Assembly: GCA_024516035.1 (NCBI GenBank)
Contig: CM044957.1
Location: 52,510,085 to 52,574,084, forward strand
Reading direction: 5' to 3'
Origin: Bactericera cockerelli
Taxonomy: Eukaryota; Arthropoda; Insecta; Hemiptera; Triozidae
DNA length: 64,000 nt
Both the position numbers and the translations under genes were made by a program. Below the pieces are notes generated by a model that searched no databases, was not told the origin of the DNA, and was given only the letters and a program-made list of their open reading frames with translations. How positions within the stretch are numbered: position 1 is the first letter of the stretch; each line of letters opens with the position of its first letter. Below, in pieces: positions 24,101 through 33,364 of the stretch.

Positions 24101-27048
24101 TGTAAGAAGTAAAGATGATGTACTCATTGAAGCAAGAGCACCAATTTGTTTCATAGGCATATTGCATTTATTAACATAATGAAAGACACCACAGACTGAG
24201 TTGATGAGGAAACTTGTTGAGAGAAGGGAAGAATGCCAGAAGAGGAATGAACATTCTTCTTTGTATTTCAGAGCACCTACAAGCAGGGCTACTGGTAGTA
24301 GGAAGACCAACCACAAACCATTACTGACCTTCTTTCTGCAAAAACAAAGAACAAATTAATAAAAAAAAATTCTCTCTCTCTCTCTCTTTATTTGTAGGGT
24401 CAAGGGGGGTAATTACGAACGATTTTGAGCTACATTTTATAAACATATCTGTAACCCTGAGTTGCTTTTGTAAAATCCATGTCTTGTGATTTTTTTGGTA
24501 TATAGACTTATTTAGCATTCTAATGGTGCATTATAAATAGTTTTATGCATACTGTAGTATCTGTTTAGTGGTGTTCTTATTTACCCCCGCCTGTTCGCAT
24601 TTACCCCCGCCTGACGGGGGTAAATGCGAACACATTATACAATATTAAAAACGAACTTTTTAATGGCAATATGTGCTTTTTATGTACAAATAATACACCA
24701 AAATTGTACTTTGTGTCTTTAGCCACCTGTATGACAATATGCAAAGTTTATGGACACACAGGATAGTGGTTTGAATCCTAACCACGAAGGTAGTCAGCTC
24801 TTATCAAATAGGGTATCTCTATCTTGCAAATAATAGTAATAATAATAATTTCGTGTCCGTGAGATAGGTATAGATACCTAAATCACGGTGGTGAGAGGAT
24901 TATATGGACGCCCAGATCCAATGTCTAGGCTCTTTTCATGCCCATTGATTCTATTTGGTTTTAACATCCTGACTTGAGGTAGGCAGGACGGGGGTTTCAC
25001 CCTCCATTCGCTGGGAATCGTACTAACTACCCACATTAACCTCACCCAGCCTGGGTGGGGCCGGAATCGCCAGCCTCACATGTTCGGAGGGGACAGAATT
25101 TTCTGTGCGAAAAGTCTGCTCCAACCGGGAATCGAACTAAGGATCTCTGGACTACGGGCAGTAGTCACAACCGTTACGCCACAGAGGCTGGTAATAAAAG
25201 CATAATAATAGTAATAGTTAATTATGAGAGCTTTTGAAAGGTGTTTTTTATATTTTTAAATTTTTTTTTTTACAGATTTTGGTCTTATCAATAGTTTCTA
25301 GGTCATTGTCAATCTCAGATTTGTCTTCTTCTACCTTCATTTCTTTCTTCTTTTTTGAAACTGTTCCCCCTATATTTCTTTTCGTTTTCTACACTTTCAT
25401 TTTTCTTCCTTTCTTTTGCTATGTTCAAGTACACAAATACCTTCATTGGGTCCAATACATTAGGGTACTAATATCTTGGTACATCTTACAACCTCCCAGT
25501 ATTTCAGGATTTTGAGCCTTACGTTTGGAAAATTCTACTTTGGTTTGCGGAATCTCAAAACACTGCCGTTGCTCTTCTGACAGCCAAGTTGCCATTAAAA
25601 ACATCTAATACGATAGCAGATATCATTTGTGCTTCTGTATACAAAGGAGGTGGTTTCTTCATCTTGTAGTTCCGGGTCATTCTGAGTGTTTTGATAAATA
25701 CAAAAAAAAGTTATAGGGTAAAACAAACACCCAAAATATGCGTTCGTAATTACCCCATAGCAAAAAAATGCGGGGGTAATTAAGAACACCCAAAAAGTAT
25801 AACTTAAAAAATGGTTAAAACAATTATTTTTGTAAAATAATAACCAAAAACATGCTTATCAATAATTAAAAGTAAAATAATGATAAAAATTCAAGTAACA
25901 CTTACCTAAAAAATTGTTTTAAAAAAATCAAAAACTTCAAAAAACAATTTTTTTGATAGATCTATTTTCACTAGCTTACTAACTACAACTGAAAATAAAT
26001 ACTATCGAAAACTCGTGTTCAACCTGTAAAAGCAATTCAAAATAATAGTATTCAACCACCAGATTCGAAATATCTTATCCTGTTTAGGTACAATGACCAC
26101 TGTTCGTAATTACCCCCTGTTCGTAAATACCCCCCTTGACCCTATTGTTTTCAATTTTTAACTCTGACAAATTTTCATAGTATTCTTATTAAAAAATAAA
26201 ATGAAAATATTTTATACAACACAAGAATATAGAGTTACTATACAACCATAGGTACAAAAGCATACAATAAGTTCACATAAATGCAGATAGGTAATGAGTT
26301 CTGCCTGTTAACTTCTTTATTTTTTTATTTATTATATTAACAACTTGTGTACAATGTGACCCATTTTTGTATAAAACTCACTAGCTGATATGTTGTGAAT
26401 TTTTGGATCCCAAGACTTCCTTCAATCTAAAGCCTGTGATACAAAAATGGATCACATTGTAGACCTATACTCTACTTTGTTTGATGCAGTATATCAATGC
26501 TTAGCTTTGTTTTTATCTGATGTTAATAAATTTAAAACTATTTGAGCTCTATGTCCAGTATGATCCATTTATGGATCACATAAGAAATCATCTAATCAGG
26601 TCACCTTGCATAGTGCTAATTAGTGTTTTTATGCTTTGTACACAATGTGTTAAAGTAAAACACCAAACAGAACATTAATTAAGGGTCCTGGGGAGATATA
26701 GGGCCTTGGTTTAATAAACACTCTCTATCCAAAGTGTCTCATTGCTCATGACTGGCCTAGTAGCTCAGTGGTCGATGTTTTAGATATGTAAACCAGAGTC
26801 CATGGGTTCAAAACCTATCCAGGACATGACAATGAATTGGAATTTGTCTGTTTTTATAATTTAATATTTTTATTACCACCAGTGTTAGAGATACGTTTGG
26901 TTGTTTATTGGTTAATATTAAGCTTAAGGATGACTAACCTTGTTGGGACCCGAAATCTTAGGAAATGTGATGATAGCTCTTCATTGATTGAACACCACCA
27001 TATCAAATAGTAATGAAGAGAAAAATAACTTTCAATTTTACGAAACAT
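12981..27048 (-). CDS. DOLK: DOLK, dolichol kinase (ER membrane CTP-dependent kinase)
   Basis: Eight minus-strand exons join in one frame: 27048-26939, 24335-24085, 17485-17259, 16479-16291, 15398-15189, 14773-14515, 13597-13520 and 13111-12981. They give 1455 bases, 484 residues plus stop, slightly shorter than the usual ~540. The chain is very hydrophobic with many membrane segments. Diagnostic blocks are FRVPTRKKVSNGLW near residue 35, VRKIFHLLAVAVFLPGLL, YVDEKDS, GVGDCFASMVGSNMGKHKW, LKTIEGSVACFLSQ and the C-terminal TLIEAKTDQVDNLVLPL. All match the order of dolichol kinases (CTP-dependent phosphorylation of dolichol for N-glycosylation, GPI anchors and O-mannosylation). The start is the only ATG after an in-frame TAA upstream. 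The exon 5 donor (GTCTGT) is weak. Exon 1 rests on homology logic and is the least certain. Intron 2 contains a 6.1-kb nested transposon and intron 1 a pogo-like element. Confidence 0.9.
14069..14270 (+). repeat. SINE family A
   Basis: This is a well-preserved copy in DOLK intron 6: head CCCGGTAGCTCAGTGGTAAA, B box GGTTCGAAACCC, and body through CGGGCAGTATAAAAAAGGCG. Confidence 0.85.
15512..16195 (+). mobile_element. Unclassified interspersed repeat X, near-full-length (~685 bp)
   Basis: It starts ACTGCTAATTATAGACACAA and ends with a palindromic GATTTCTAATATTAGAAATTTC block followed by TCGGAAGTAAT. Other copies are at 53625-54215 (minus) and twice within 57547-59890. It has no ORF and no clear inverted termini. 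It contains AGACCGACAGACGGACAC and GTACCGTTCACGAGAT motifs. It provides an uninterrupted reference for the mariner insertion site at 58830. Confidence 0.7.
16862..16985 (-). repeat. SINE family E, 3' body fragment
   Basis: Reverse-complement tail TTGGGTTTAACATCTCTTTC and body TTAACCTCACTCAACC are present. The 5S-like head is missing. Confidence 0.65.
18074..21457 (-). mobile_element. R2-superfamily (REL-endonuclease) LINE inserted in the left arm of the foldback transposon
   Basis: The borders come from comparing the left and right arms: homology stops at 18073 and resumes at 21458, and about 38 bp present in the right arm are absent here. The element has a single long ORF on the minus strand with only ~120 bp of 5' sequence before it. 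The 3' side holds a ~30-base homopolymer (18164-18192) and an AATAAA-like motif near 18090-18100. Confidence 0.75.
18240..21338 (-). CDS. Reverse transcriptase/endonuclease polyprotein of an R2-type non-LTR retrotransposon, intact ORF
   Basis: The ORF has 1032 codons and no stop or frameshift. The N-terminus is Ser/Thr-rich with a zinc-finger-like CPGCGREF...LNGHLA (residues 71-85). The RT domain spans about 320-600: DTSPGPDKI (321), WRPITIFSLLRRIIEK (381), QRGFVAG (412), CDLAKAFDKLGHRH (448), GVGQGLPLSPTIFNL (505) and the catalytic FADD at 553-556. A C-terminal CCHC-like finger uses C854, C859, H870 and C875. A restriction-like endonuclease motif RRVDIITID...MILDP lies at 922-941. Single-ORF LINEs with this order belong to the R2/R4/NeSL group, which carry out target-primed reverse transcription. 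I cannot place the clade more exactly. The intact frame suggests recent insertion. Confidence 0.9.
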   Translation of the reverse strand: MGMSLDPTGILNSSTLTNESTFSFLTQPDVPDVRSSTLPPNAPSTQVDTTDTSSQSRNGRQRNSAKPKVPCPGCGREFISLNGHLAKASGPCAEIRVRQLIASTSTRPQPSAPTENVTYPPDSGQRSLIETNSTLPNENNNEAINKLVQESSTFASDFARFLSFPRNEDNIALFETTIKNFTKFLVEANNQLPGPVHPAVTYYRKRKQAKAVISNSSYRQSSNPQRSSQRQRNKRNEKYKYDLTQWQYANQRRKVAQTLLNSKKSVTLQVHLPTVEQHFRTIYENPNDNIRDHYETCEIPQHETILTVDDILLSIKKIAIDTSPGPDKIIMRTVRQVKCVEAIFNLAKIMLNWNYVPISFRTGRTILIFKGKGDEHDLNNWRPITIFSLLRRIIEKCLDQKMRMMVQFSQYQRGFVAGIAGTHINASIVDGCLKVAKRDKKDCCIVMCDLAKAFDKLGHRHITQTLESLPLPVDLKNLIVTLATTNSTKIELNKKFSSPIDLRCGVGQGLPLSPTIFNLCQDFVLKQISDPSVAEEHGFLLSPDVAKLSILAFADDTTIIAKDEKNAVMLVEYLQTSFAEVGMVINPTKSVAINVKQGLINVEHLSLSDGSQIRSIDENESIRYLGINFSNGIVFDKRRFIAEFESDFRNLITSPLLRGDQKLNILEQYVFPKLVYPLQTTPVDLLDNNFLDSVDSIIRQGVREIVGLPADTPIPVYYSRRNVRGLGIVRVTWEAGLQHINICQTLLKVNDPHLHVARDCETELQGCKTRLNITNQQSVRAMRTHLRETEFDKWKGMVQRGIGIQWYKSCSTTNQWVSNKQGLTSSEWTNALKLSMNSMANRATGGRSQGNRRCRNPTCSENNLIETIPHIRGICPRSELLRNSAHHKIRTATADLFRKKGWEVHEEVHCEALTEDGGQQNRRVDIITIDRRNGKAMILDPTLRWESNEENQDTNINNEKRAIYEPTIPYFQQKYGISQWTVHGLWFGVRGTASPYLVNFFKSHRLEKNDLKNLCLTVLKDTLHIIQRHLYS
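22043..22288 (-). pseudogene. Transposon protein fragment, left arm copy
   Basis: This is an 81-codon ORF reading GLGFFDPTLSHDEKFGMAAK and ending FFSRFVIKTDFLRVDP. It is the inverted partner of 22766-23008. It resembles a C-terminal segment of uncharacterised multi-copy arthropod and cnidarian transposon proteins (FFDP... then LKVVNDTAKRGVKL). The superfamily is unknown. Confidence 0.55.
22492..22755 (+). repeat. SINE family C (tRNA-Gly-like head)
   Basis: The head GCGCGATTAGCTCAGTGGTT has an anticodon-loop region TTGCCAT and a B box GGGTTCGATC. The body includes ACCTTCCGGTGCGCTCGTGT and CACTTCTCGCCCATCAGAGG. It is inserted in the loop of the foldback transposon next to the inner end of its right arm. 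Confidence 0.8.
22766..23240 (+). pseudogene. Transposon protein fragment, right arm copy
   Basis: An 80-codon ORF (22766-23008) matches the left-arm copy. Beyond a stop the same protein is readable in other frames to about 23240 (LKVVNDTAKRGVKLRSDFSD and LLTREECQKQFVPQVVSKCR). The stop between the two pieces shows the copy is decayed. Confidence 0.55.
23918..24053 (+). repeat. SINE family E, body fragment
   Basis: CTGGGTGAGGTTAATTTGAG and the terminal AGCAACATTAAACCTAAATA match the family body and tail. The copy sits just outside the foldback transposon. Confidence 0.6.
24838..25192 (-). repeat. SINE family D (tRNA head, family-E-like body), minus strand
   Basis: From right to left: GCCTCTGTGGCGTAACGGTT head, TTCGATTCCCGGTTGGAGCA B box, then the body with GGCTGGGTGAGGTTAATGTG and the tail ending TCACGGACACGAAATT. 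It is inserted in the pogo-like element. The partner copy is at 60077-60426. Confidence 0.8.
25540..25680 (-). pseudogene. Broken pogo-type transposase N-terminus (HTH_psq)
   Basis: Reading from ATG at 25680: MTRNYKMKKPPPLYTEAQMI, then SAIVLDVFNGNLAVRRATAV. This is the pattern of the HTH_psq N-terminus of pogo/jerky-like transposases. A +1 frameshift then precedes FEIPQTKVEFSKRK. No DDE domain was found within the element. Confidence 0.6.
26751..26831 (+). repeat. SINE family A, head only
   Basis: CTAGTAGCTCAGTGGTCGAT and GGTTCAAAACCTATCCAGGA match the family head. The body is missing. Confidence 0.6.
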
Positions 27049-27947
27049 AGTTATTGCTTCTGTATTCCAAGCCTTTCTTTATATCAGGCTAATCAGGTGA
27101 TCTTCACACCTTGGCTAAGGTGTTTGATAAGGCAATTACCAAAAGTACACTTCATGAGATGGAATTTGTCAAGAGGTGGAATGACTAAAAAGTAAAAATG
27201 CTTTTGATCAATTGAAAGTTATTGTTCACAGTCAAACTACACGAAAGAACTTTGATCAGCTGGAAGCTATTATCACACATGCTGATAACTCAATATTAGG
27301 ATTATTAGGTAGCTTTTGAGTTTGGACGTTTAACATCAAAGTGAGGTTTTAAAGATAAGCTATGAAGGAGACTTCCGTTATCAGGTGGTCATTCATGTAT
27401 GTAAATTGCTTAACATTGGTGATGTTATGCATAGGCGAGTTTAAATAAACACATAAAGTTAATAAAATAAAATTAATCAGATGCAGATAATTCAGAACCT
27501 AATTTAATTAGATAAATTTGATTAATAATTATTATCAACAATACAATACAGGAAATTCAAAATTGGCGCTAGTACTTTATTACTTTTGATAACGCAGAAT
27601 ACTACGCTGGCGCTTTTAGCGAGTAATGGTAAAACTTAAAACATCGAGAAGCTAGCAAACTATTATAATCTATGGGTTCATAACGGCGTACGATCAGCTT
27701 ATCAAAAACTGATCAAAGCTATAAATAAAATAAATTGTTGAATTTTTTGAAAAACATTAAACAAAAGTTCACAATCAAAATTCAAATCTTGAAATCTGAT
27801 AGAGCCAAGCCGAAAACCACAGAAGAGTTTTCCTGAAATCCTCCGTCCTCACTGTAATTTGAGGAATAATCAAAGTGCTATACGAGAACTGGTTCTGCAC
27901 ACTATCTGTGTATATCATAGACCCAAATCATTTTATATGAAAAGATA
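27049..27947. promoter_or_regulatory. Divergent promoter region between DOLK and MED4
   Basis: About 0.9 kb separates the two start codons, which face away from each other, so both promoters and 5' UTRs must lie here unless there are more distant 5' exons. No TATA box or other element was called with confidence. Confidence 0.5.
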
Positions 27948-30900
27948 ATGTTTAGTAAAAACACCAGCACTAGTGAAAAGCTCCTTTCCCTTATTGATGA
28001 TATTGATCTTGTTTCAAAGTAAGTATGTGTTGACTCTGTAATTGCATTGTTTTGTGGTTTAGACTGTAGCCTGGTAATTTAGGAGCTAGCATTGGATACA
28101 TTGGTTCTCTTAGAATCACTGAAGTTAAACAATGTCAAGGGAGGTGGAGACTTTTAGGTACTGGCTATTCCTGGCCCAACCTAGGCAGGATGAGGTTAAT
28201 GTGAGTAGCAAGTTTCCTGTGACAGTAATACCAAGATTAAGGCTTGAATTGCTATCTTCACTGTTCCAGAATGGAGGACTTGGTTAATTTACGTAAAGAC
28301 TTGCAATTGAGGTAGTATAGGGATCTGGTTTATCCTGTTCAATGCACACTAGTGTGGCCCTTATTTTCAAAAGCCAGAACTTTCTTGCTCCATTGGCAAA
28401 ATATGGTTCCAATTCATATTAAAAAAATCTGGAAAAAGTTTCAGCTTAAGTTTAGATCTGCAATCGGAAGGGGCAATATAGGTTTTTAAGCATAATAATG
28501 ATCCTAACTTGAAGAAACTTCATCTTACCAAAAAAATATAGAATATAAGATGTATAATAATAAAATTATTTGGTCGAGCTGAAACTTTTTCCAGATTTTT
28601 TTAATATTAATTGGAACCATATTTTGCCGATGCAGCAGAACAATCTAGGGAAAAAATCCTCCTCTACAGCTAAGGGCCACCCTAATGCACACATTTGCCC
28701 ATATTCATTGATAAAAGAAAATATCTTATTATTTATGTAAATTTTAAGGGCCTGTACTTTCCCAGGGCAAAAACCATAAACATACAGCCACTTGAGGGGT
28801 TTATTTGGCAGGTGCCTGGGTCAATTTCCAAAACAACAAATGTTTAACAAACAATGTTAAACAAAATTTCAGAAATCAATTGTGAGTAGGTAGCCAGAAC
28901 AAGGCCCCTGGGCATATACCCTCCACTCACCTAACAGTTGGTACCTACTGGCATTATGCATTTTCAGAAACACTTGATTTCAAGAACCCCAATTATCTCT
29001 TCAAAATTGTAACATTTTTTGTCACTTTTTAGGGAGATGCTTGAAAATACTATAGCTCTAAAGCATCAAAAGCTCAATGGTCCAGAACAGTTAAGTTTGA
29101 CAGAGCTGCTTATTTCAAAGCACAATGAACTGAAAGATACATTAAAAGTAGCTGAAGAACAAGCAATAAATGACAAGAAAATGGATTGTTTGAAGATTGA
29201 AGTTGAACGGCAAGATCAAGATATTCAGCAGCTCCAAAAACAGTTGAAAGAAGCAGAGAAAATCCTGGTATATATGTCAGAAATTTAAAATGTTTTCATT
29301 AACCTTTCCCATGTTCATATTTCCTGTTTGAATTAATAATAATAACTTCAGTGGAAGGTAACCACCAGGCAAGGTTAATGCTTAAAGCATTTTCTACCAC
29401 CTAACCCTCAGAGTCTTATTATTTAGTGGTCACATACTCAAATCAATGAGAAAAAATCCATGCTGTGGGTGGAATTTGAAACAACAAACCCTTATGCTAC
29501 CTGGATTACCAGACTAGCACATTAACCACTAGACTATCAGTGCACTGTCTTTCTCTTGTACTTATTTTTTCTAAGCCATCATGCACTCATACACATCAAA
29601 AGGCATGCATCACACTCACACAAAAAAGGGGGCCATGGAGCATATTTATTCAACTGACATCTCAAAGAAGTTTGTCAAAAGACACAGTAATATTTAAAAA
29701 AAGAAGGATTTACATCATTTTAATTATTATAGTTTATGAAGGTGATAGTGTACAAACTTTATTTTTAATTTGGGCTTAATGTTGCTTTTAACTGCATGGT
29801 CATATCACAATGGGGGTGTTACCCTCCATTTGCAGGAAAATCACAAACTGACTACCCACATTAACCTCACCCAGCCTGGGTTGGGCCAGAATGCCAGCAT
29901 CACAAAGACTTCACCTAACTGGTTGTTACTCAACTTTGGTGATCATATGAGAACCGTTGCTTTCAATGTCCATCGACACTGGCCAGTGTATAAACTTACA
30001 AGACCCACAAATTACTGCAATGGTGATTTTTTCCTGTCATTGATTTTGGGAGATCAATTTTGTTTTTATTTTTTGTGATGGTTCCTGCTCAATTACTTTG
30101 ATGTTGATGTTAAAATTTCTATGTAATTGTTTAATGATAAACTGGCAGGTGTATGTGCAACTTCAGAAGTCTATAATGGAAAGTCCCTCTCATATGTATT
30201 TTACCCATTTCCAATATATTTATGTATGTGTGAAACCTCAATATTACCATATTTTTTTCATTTCAGGCAACTGCCATTTTTCAAGCCAAACAAAATTACA
30301 GTCAATCAATAAGCAAACAAAAGACCAGTTTCTTCTGAAGATCTCATCAAGTATGCCCACCGGATTAGTTCTTCCAATGCAGTCTGTGCACCCCTCACTT
30401 GGCAACCAGGAGATCCTAGGCGCCCCTACCCCACAGGTGAACAATATTTTTACAGTATCATTGTGTGTTGATCAAGAAACTAATTTGTAATATCCTGGAC
30501 AGATAGTTAGCTGAATCCAGGCTGTGTCTGCTGGAAATTTGATATTGCCAAGCTGAATTTCAGCTACATAAATAGGAAAGCTCTCAAGTGGATTCTAGGT
30601 AAGTTTCATATTGAATGTCTCAACTCGCAACTAGGAGAAGGAATTCACACATCTTCCTATTGGTTTGTAAAACAAAATTGATCCCACTAATTTGCTAACA
30701 TGTTCTAGGAAGTCTAACATTAATGTTTTCCATTATTCAAAACAGATATTGAGATGCGTGTTGGATTCCTGGGTCGTCTAAATGATTCTCCACTCAACAG
30801 TCACCTGCTTCCTCAGCAAAACCTGGGTGATATTCATCGGACTCCTTCTGATCACTCTCAGCAGAATCAGTTTACCTGGCATGCTTCTGGTGACGTGCAC

Positions 30901-31011
30901 ATTGGTAATGTACCACTGGAGCGCCAAGTGCAGCATAACAACAAGGAAAGTGAAGATGTGGAAGTGATGTCCACTGATAGCAGCTCAAGTTCCTCCAGTG
31001 ATTCTCAATAA
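27948..31011 (+). CDS. MED4: MED4, Mediator complex subunit 4
   Basis: Four exons: 27948-28018, 29033-29267, 30267-30436 and 30746-31011, all with GT/AG introns. The product is about 246 residues (usual ~250-270). The N-terminal part is a coiled coil ([40 protein letters not shown]). Exon 3 holds the family signature [20 protein letters not shown] followed by [15 protein letters not shown]. The C-terminus ends in an acidic/serine tract, [19 protein letters not shown], as in other MED4 proteins. MED4 is part of the Mediator middle module and works in RNA polymerase II transcription. Exon 3 carries one extra T in the TTT at 30329-30331, shifting the frame between ISKQKTS and SSEDL. This may be a sequencing error. 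Intron 1 contains a SINE E and a 335-bp MITE. Confidence 0.92.
28090..28240 (+). repeat. SINE family E with recognisable 5S rRNA-like head
   Basis: GGTTCTCTTAGAATCACTGA followed by AGTTAAACAATGTC parallels the 5S rRNA segment containing box A. The shared body GATGAGGTTAATGTGAGTAG follows. Confidence 0.65.
28350..28684. mobile_element. 335-bp palindromic MITE with 8-bp target duplication
   Basis: The termini TAGTGTGGCCCTTA and (mirrored) TAAGGGCCACCCTA bound long inverted arms containing TGGTTCCAATTCATATTAAA and its mirror. ATGCACAC is duplicated at 28342-28349 and 28685-28692. The TAG start and 8-bp duplication suggest the hAT superfamily. It lies in MED4 intron 1. Confidence 0.8.
29345..29548 (-). 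repeat. SINE family F, minus strand
   Basis: It matches 37328-37529: AACCACCAGGCAAGGTTAAT, CATTTTCTACCACCTAACCC and the head complement ACCAGACTAGCACATTAACC. Confidence 0.7.
29766..30000 (-). repeat. SINE family E, near-complete, minus strand
   Basis: From the 3' end: TTGGGCTTAATGTTGCTTTT, body TTAACCTCACCCAGCCTGGG, then the 5S-like head complement CAACTTTGGTGATCATATGA and GAACCGTTGC. It lies in MED4 intron 2. Confidence 0.75.
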
Positions 31012-31250
31012 TATCAAACCAACCACTTTGCTACAATGCTCTCTACTGGTGGTAAAACTTGGAACTCAACTTGAAAATCCTCATCTTGCTATTTTATTGA
31101 TCTTCTTTCCTTCCTATTGATCAATTGTCAACACATACCCTTTACTTAACACGGTTTTTAACTTTGAGAAAGGATACCATTCTAGTAGGATACCAACATA
31201 TGTGTATAATATGTTAGTTTGTAATGGAACCCAAGAGAATGTGAGCACAT

Positions 31251-31256
31251 AATAAA
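31251..31256 (+). terminator. Candidate poly(A) signal of MED4
   Basis: AATAAA lies 240 bp after the MED4 stop codon. It is the first canonical hexamer on this strand noticed after the stop. Confidence 0.4.
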
Positions 31257-31879
31257 TAGCCCTCCTGAAGCTCAAGTGGTGGAAAAGGTATGGATTCAAA
31301 TTAATTTAATTAAAATTCCAAGTATTATTTACTTTATCAATACAATTCTTTTGTATAAAAATCTGTCTCACTTTTGAGCCCATCAATAATTTATTTAACG
31401 CGCAGAATAATAAACAAATTCAATCTTCATGAGCTTTTACACTCATAGAATCTGTTGTCTTGCTTACTTCTGAATTGCCTATCTGAATTATAATTTAAGA
31501 ATTTTAGCAAGATTTTCAGGTAGGATTGATCACTTTGGGTTGTAGACTATACTCTGTATTTTGTAAGGAAATTCGGGGGGGAGTGATATATTATGTTTCA
31601 AAGTGATAATTTTCCTAAATGTTTGTTTCTAACGTCTAATGTCAGGATGTTTTGCAACATTTTCTAACAAAATAAGGGTATTAGGTCTAACATTCTTTGG
31701 AGTGGTTTTAGGATTGAATAAAATCTTTTCATTTTGACTTCATGTTCCAAAGAAAAAAGTTGTAGATCTGTGTCCTATTTGATATCTCATTACTTTTTAA
31801 TGTGAGAATCACTGAAAAGAACTGCTTTTTCACATTTTTGTTCGTGGATATTATTTTTCTACTAGTTCAAAAAAAAGGT

Positions 31880-31985
31880 CAAATTTGCCTCACTAAACCT
31901 ACGCTGAAACCGGGACTTGAACCACCGACCTCCAGGTTACAAGTCCGCCGCCTTATTGATAAAGCTAGTGAGGTCGGTAACTATC
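31880..31985 (-). repeat. SINE family G, minus strand
   Basis: ACCGACCTCCAGGTTACAAG and TCCGCCGCCTTATTGATAAA are shared with 42870-43005. Confidence 0.7.
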
Positions 31986-32005
31986 TCCTATCAGTAAGTT
32001 TTTTT

Positions 32006-32285
32006 TTTGGTTCAACGTCTCTTTCAACTGCATGGACATATCACAAGGGGGTGTTACTCACCATTTCCAGGAAACTAACTAATGAAATATATTATATCAT
32101 TTGAATTACAATCAGTAATAGTAGTTAAAAAAAAACTAACATGCTACATTGCTACCCACATTAAACTCACCCAGCCTGGGTTGGGCCATCATGAAGTCTT
32201 CACCTAGCTGGACATTGCTTAGTTTTGGTGATCCTACAAGAACCTGAACCTGTGTATTCAAAGTGCCATTGATGCTGTCTTATCA
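32006..32285 (-). repeat. SINE family E, minus strand, with internal insertion
   Basis: The tail GGTTCAACGTCTCTTTCAAC, body TAAACTCACCCAGCCTGGGT and head complement TAGTTTTGGTGATCCTACAA are present. An AT-rich segment (32083-32150) interrupts the body. Confidence 0.65.
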
Positions 32286-33364
32286 GTAAGTTTGATAGCT
32301 AATGTATTCCAAGTTTGTCTATTGAAAAGAAAAAAAAATAAAAAAAAAATGGCTTAGCGGTAGCATGCTTGCCTGTTCGACTTGCACTCAAGAAGAATTT
32401 ACTATCCCGGTTTAGTGCACAAAATTTCAAACTTATCAGAAAACATTCCACAGATATTCAGGGGTTTCCAGACTTTTGCCCCACCCTGTAGATGTACTCG
32501 GAAGTAATTCTGGAACTAATTACCTATAAAATTATAGTAAAACATAAATCTGACATGCAGACTAACAAATAAATAATTGAACTTTTTTTGTATTGAATTA
32601 AAAATATTTATTATAGTCAGATGATTTGATACAAACATATATATAGCAAAATAGCTGGTGGAATTTACATATTATCAATCAATACATGGACGTATTTCGT
32701 TATTTATCATGTTTGTCTATTACTGTAATTTTCTATAAATAAATTTTCCATTTTCTTTCTTTTTTATTTCTATTGGCGTTTGTATTTATACATTTATATT
32801 TTAATACAACCCAGGAAAATTAGACATATTCTTATAAAATTTTGGGTATCCTGTTATTGCTTTTTTGATGGATTTTTGGAGCATAACATTTTTTCTGTCT
32901 AATTTGTCTGGGCCGGTATGCAGTAAATAAAAGGGGGGGGGGGGGTGAAAGAACTATTTCAATTATCTTAATTTGTTGAGAATTGTTATATTTGATGGAA
33001 GATACATATTAAGGAAACCCTACTTTTCCTATCTGAAAACAATCAAAATGACCTCCATGTAAACCCTATAAAAATGAATTTTGTGGTTCTATGGATATGG
33101 ATTTGAAAATCTAGGGTTATCATCAAATCATGTTTATACTCTAACGAACCTTCTCAAATTTTTGTGAAAGCATTCATCAGTTGATGATCATTTAATTCCG
33201 TTTTTTGTACTCCTGATACCTGAATAAGACTTGGATCTTTTTCATACAGCAGTTCGATCTGGGTAATAACTTGGTGCTGGAGTTTAAAAATGAGTTTAAA
33301 AACTCATAAATTAGATGGAATATAAATTCACGAATGTATGTCTTCGTTTGATCATGAACCAAGT
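32286..33364. other. Between MED4 and SF1 3' ends; mostly unassigned
   Basis: The stretch holds a tRNA-like half repeat near 32350-32385 (GGCTTAGCGGTAGCATGCTT) and a 17-base G run at 32931-32947. No ORF or other recognisable repeat was seen. Part should be the SF1 3' UTR. Confidence 0.4.

Larger units (their letters stand above)
24396..26142 (-). mobile_element. Pogo-like DNA transposon, non-autonomous, TA target duplication
   Basis: The termini are GGGTCAAGGGGGGTAATTAC (24396) and the mirrored end CCCCCCTTGACCC (to 26142), flanked by TA at 24394-24395 and 26143-26144. Subterminal repeats of the type TTCGTAATTACCCC and TTCGCATTTACCCCC occur near both ends (24590-24635, 25740-25795, 26103-26130). 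The interior has a frameshifted HTH_psq N-terminus, lysine/glutamate-rich coding-like sequence and a SINE D insertion. It lies in DOLK intron 1. Confidence 0.75.

Noticed and set aside
25540..25680. Host exon of DOLK in intron 1
   Set aside because: The HTH_psq-like sequence lies within inverted termini with a TA duplication and is frameshifted, so it belongs to the transposon.
32931..32947. 17-base G run as a regulatory element
   Set aside because: An isolated homopolymer with no further context; could be assembly noise.
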